In this document: positions 42,542 through 43,619 of the stretch, piece after piece | Position numbering within the stretch: position 1 is the first letter of the stretch | How the letters are laid out: each line of letters opens with the position of its first letter | Origin: Nostoc sp. NMS4 | GTDB taxonomy: Bacteria > Cyanobacteriota > Cyanobacteriia > Cyanobacteriales > Nostocaceae | DNA length: 43,619 nt | NCBI RefSeq assembly: GCF_017115095.1 | Contig: NZ_JABXKI010000102.1 | Location: 1 to 43,619, forward strand | Direction of reading: 5' to 3' | Made by a program: the position numbers and the translations under genes | Notes under the pieces: model-generated | The model's input: the letters and a program-made list of their open reading frames with translations, nothing else | What the model was told of the DNA's origin: nothing | Database searches by the model: none

Positions 42542-43492
42542 ATGAGCGAAACACATCCTATCTTAATTCGTCTTGGTCAAGGTCTTAATCAAGTAATTGT
42601 CGGACAATCTAGCCTCATACAGCAACTTTTAGTAGCACTGCTAGCGGGTGGACACGTAATTTTAGAAGGAGTCCCGGGAACTGGTAAAACCCTTTTAGTA
42701 AAAGTGTTAGCGCAGTTAATTCAAGGGGAGTTTCGCCGGATTCAATTAACACCAGATGTTTTACCTTCAGATATTACTGGTACAAATATTTTTGACTTGA
42801 ATAGCCGCAATTTTACTTTGAAAAAAGGCCCAATATTTACCGAAGTACTGCTAGCAGATGAAATCAACCGTACTCCGCCTAAGACACAAGCGGCGCTGCT
42901 GGAAGCGATGGAAGAGATGCAGGTAACACTAGATGGTGAAAGTTTGCCTTTACCAGATTTGTTTTGGGTAATTGCGACGCAAAATCCTCTGGAATTTGAG
43001 GGGACTTATCCTTTACCAGAGGCGCAGTTGGACAGATTTTTATTTAAGCTGGTGGTAGATTACCCCGATCAAGCTGCTGAAAAGCAAATGTTACTCAATC
43101 GTCAGGCGGGGTTTGCAGCACGGCGTTTAGATATTAGCCGTTTGAAACCAATCGCAACAGTAGCCGACATTTTGCAAGCACGACAAGCAGTCAAAGAAGT
43201 TAAAGTATCAGAAGCGATCGTTGATTATTTATTGGCGTTGGTGAGAACATCGCGTCAATATCCTGATTTAACTTTGGGTGCATCGCCTCGCGCCACCGGT
43301 GCTTGGTTGCAGACATCTCAAGCCCTAGCGTGGTTAGCTGGAAAAGATTTTGTGACACCAGATGATGTAAAAGCAGTTGCATCGCCGTTGCTACGTCATC
43401 GTCTCATTTTGAAACCAGAAGCGATGCTAGATGGTTTACAAATGGATGCGGTAATTGCGTCGGTAATTAATCAAGTACCAGTTCCAAGATGA
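42542..43492 (+). CDS. MoxR-family AAA+ ATPase
   Basis: 316 aa. Walker A GVPGTGKT (43-50), Walker B LLADEINR (103-110) and sensor 1 ATQNP (145-149), with the MoxR insertion EFEGTYPLPEAQLDRFLFKL. The C-terminal lid includes LGASPRATGAWLQTSQALAW. MoxR proteins are chaperone-like ATPases that help assemble or activate partner proteins, often DUF58/VWA proteins. The DUF4350 gene is directly upstream on the same strand. The usual DUF58 partner would be downstream, but the last 127 bases of the window show no such start. They contain a GATGGGCAAGATGCC-type dispersed repeat. Confidence 0.92.
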   Translation: MSETHPILIRLGQGLNQVIVGQSSLIQQLLVALLAGGHVILEGVPGTGKTLLVKVLAQLIQGEFRRIQLTPDVLPSDITGTNIFDLNSRNFTLKKGPIFTEVLLADEINRTPPKTQAALLEAMEEMQVTLDGESLPLPDLFWVIATQNPLEFEGTYPLPEAQLDRFLFKLVVDYPDQAAEKQMLLNRQAGFAARRLDISRLKPIATVADILQARQAVKEVKVSEAIVDYLLALVRTSRQYPDLTLGASPRATGAWLQTSQALAWLAGKDFVTPDDVKAVASPLLRHRLILKPEAMLDGLQMDAVIASVINQVPVPR

Positions 43493-43619
43493 AAAAATTT
43501 GGCGTTGCATATTTGCGGGATGATTTTATTATTCTTGTGGGATGGGCAAGATGCCATTGGTGTAAAGTTAAGAAAAATAGAAACTTGTCAAGTGGCTAAA
43601 GCTCAGTAGTTAAACTCAA

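Noticed and set aside
1..43619. tRNA or rRNA genes
   Set aside because: No T-arm-like GGTTCGAATCC context with acceptor pairing and no rRNA-like segments were found by eye; a covariance search would be needed to exclude them fully.

Overview
The window looks like chromosome from a filamentous, probably heterocyst-forming cyanobacterium of the Nostoc/Anabaena type. The evidence is the dense HIP1 octamers (GCGATCGC) on both strands, heptamer tandem repeats (TAACTCC x6, AATTCAA x5), a cyanobacterial divinyl-chlorophyllide reductase (bciB), a PSII-type S4 protein, and a kaiABC cluster with an N-terminally short KaiA followed by a TolC/HgdD-like outer-membrane protein. That last order is the one known from Anabaena sp. 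PCC 7120. No rRNA, tRNA or CRISPR array was seen.

Layout. 1-2.4 kb: a UPF0175 antitoxin-like gene, bciB, and eroded toxin-antitoxin genes (HicB-like remnant, intact small antitoxin, RelE/ParE toxin with a nonsense codon). 2.3-7 kb: holB, a palindromic MITE-like element, a small conserved gene, a PadR regulator and a P1B-4 metal ATPase behind a MerR-type operator. 7.2-14 kb: a decayed NHLP-type bacteriocin/RiPP export locus, comprising a 5'-truncated HlyD-like fusion protein and a C39-peptidase ABC exporter. The exporter carries a frameshift, is fused to its partner ABC protein through a palindromic repeat, and lost the second Walker A by internal deletion. A TnpB scar and a duplicated gene tail lie beside it. 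14-16.3 kb: an aminopeptidase P, a small lipoprotein and repeats.

16.3-25.3 kb: a hybrid histidine kinase with three receiver-like C-terminal domains, divergent from kaiA-kaiB-kaiC, then hgdD/tolC and a strong terminator. 25.4-31.7 kb: palindromic repeats, two SAM methyltransferases, cyanobacterial hypothetical proteins, the PSII S4 protein and an SDR. 31.9-32.33 kb: three tandem copies (period about 146 bp) of what looks like a small-RNA gene with its own terminator. 32.3-35.3 kb: an ExoD-like protein, a diacylglycerol-kinase-like lipid kinase, a 58-aa membrane protein, an ArfB-like peptidyl-tRNA hydrolase and an S4 protein. 35.7-39 kb: a large SNF2-type helicase resembling DpdE, without other Dpd genes. 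39.2-41.1 kb: an RTX-repeat protein. 41.4-43.5 kb: a DUF4350 protein and a MoxR AAA+ ATPase, a known pair.

The strongest candidate for something undescribed is the tandem sRNA array at 31.9-32.33 kb: the copies are regularly spaced, the terminator stems show compensating base changes, and no gene explains it. Next are the kinase with pseudo-receivers beside kaiABC, the orphan DpdE-like helicase, and the repeat-driven fusion in the export locus.
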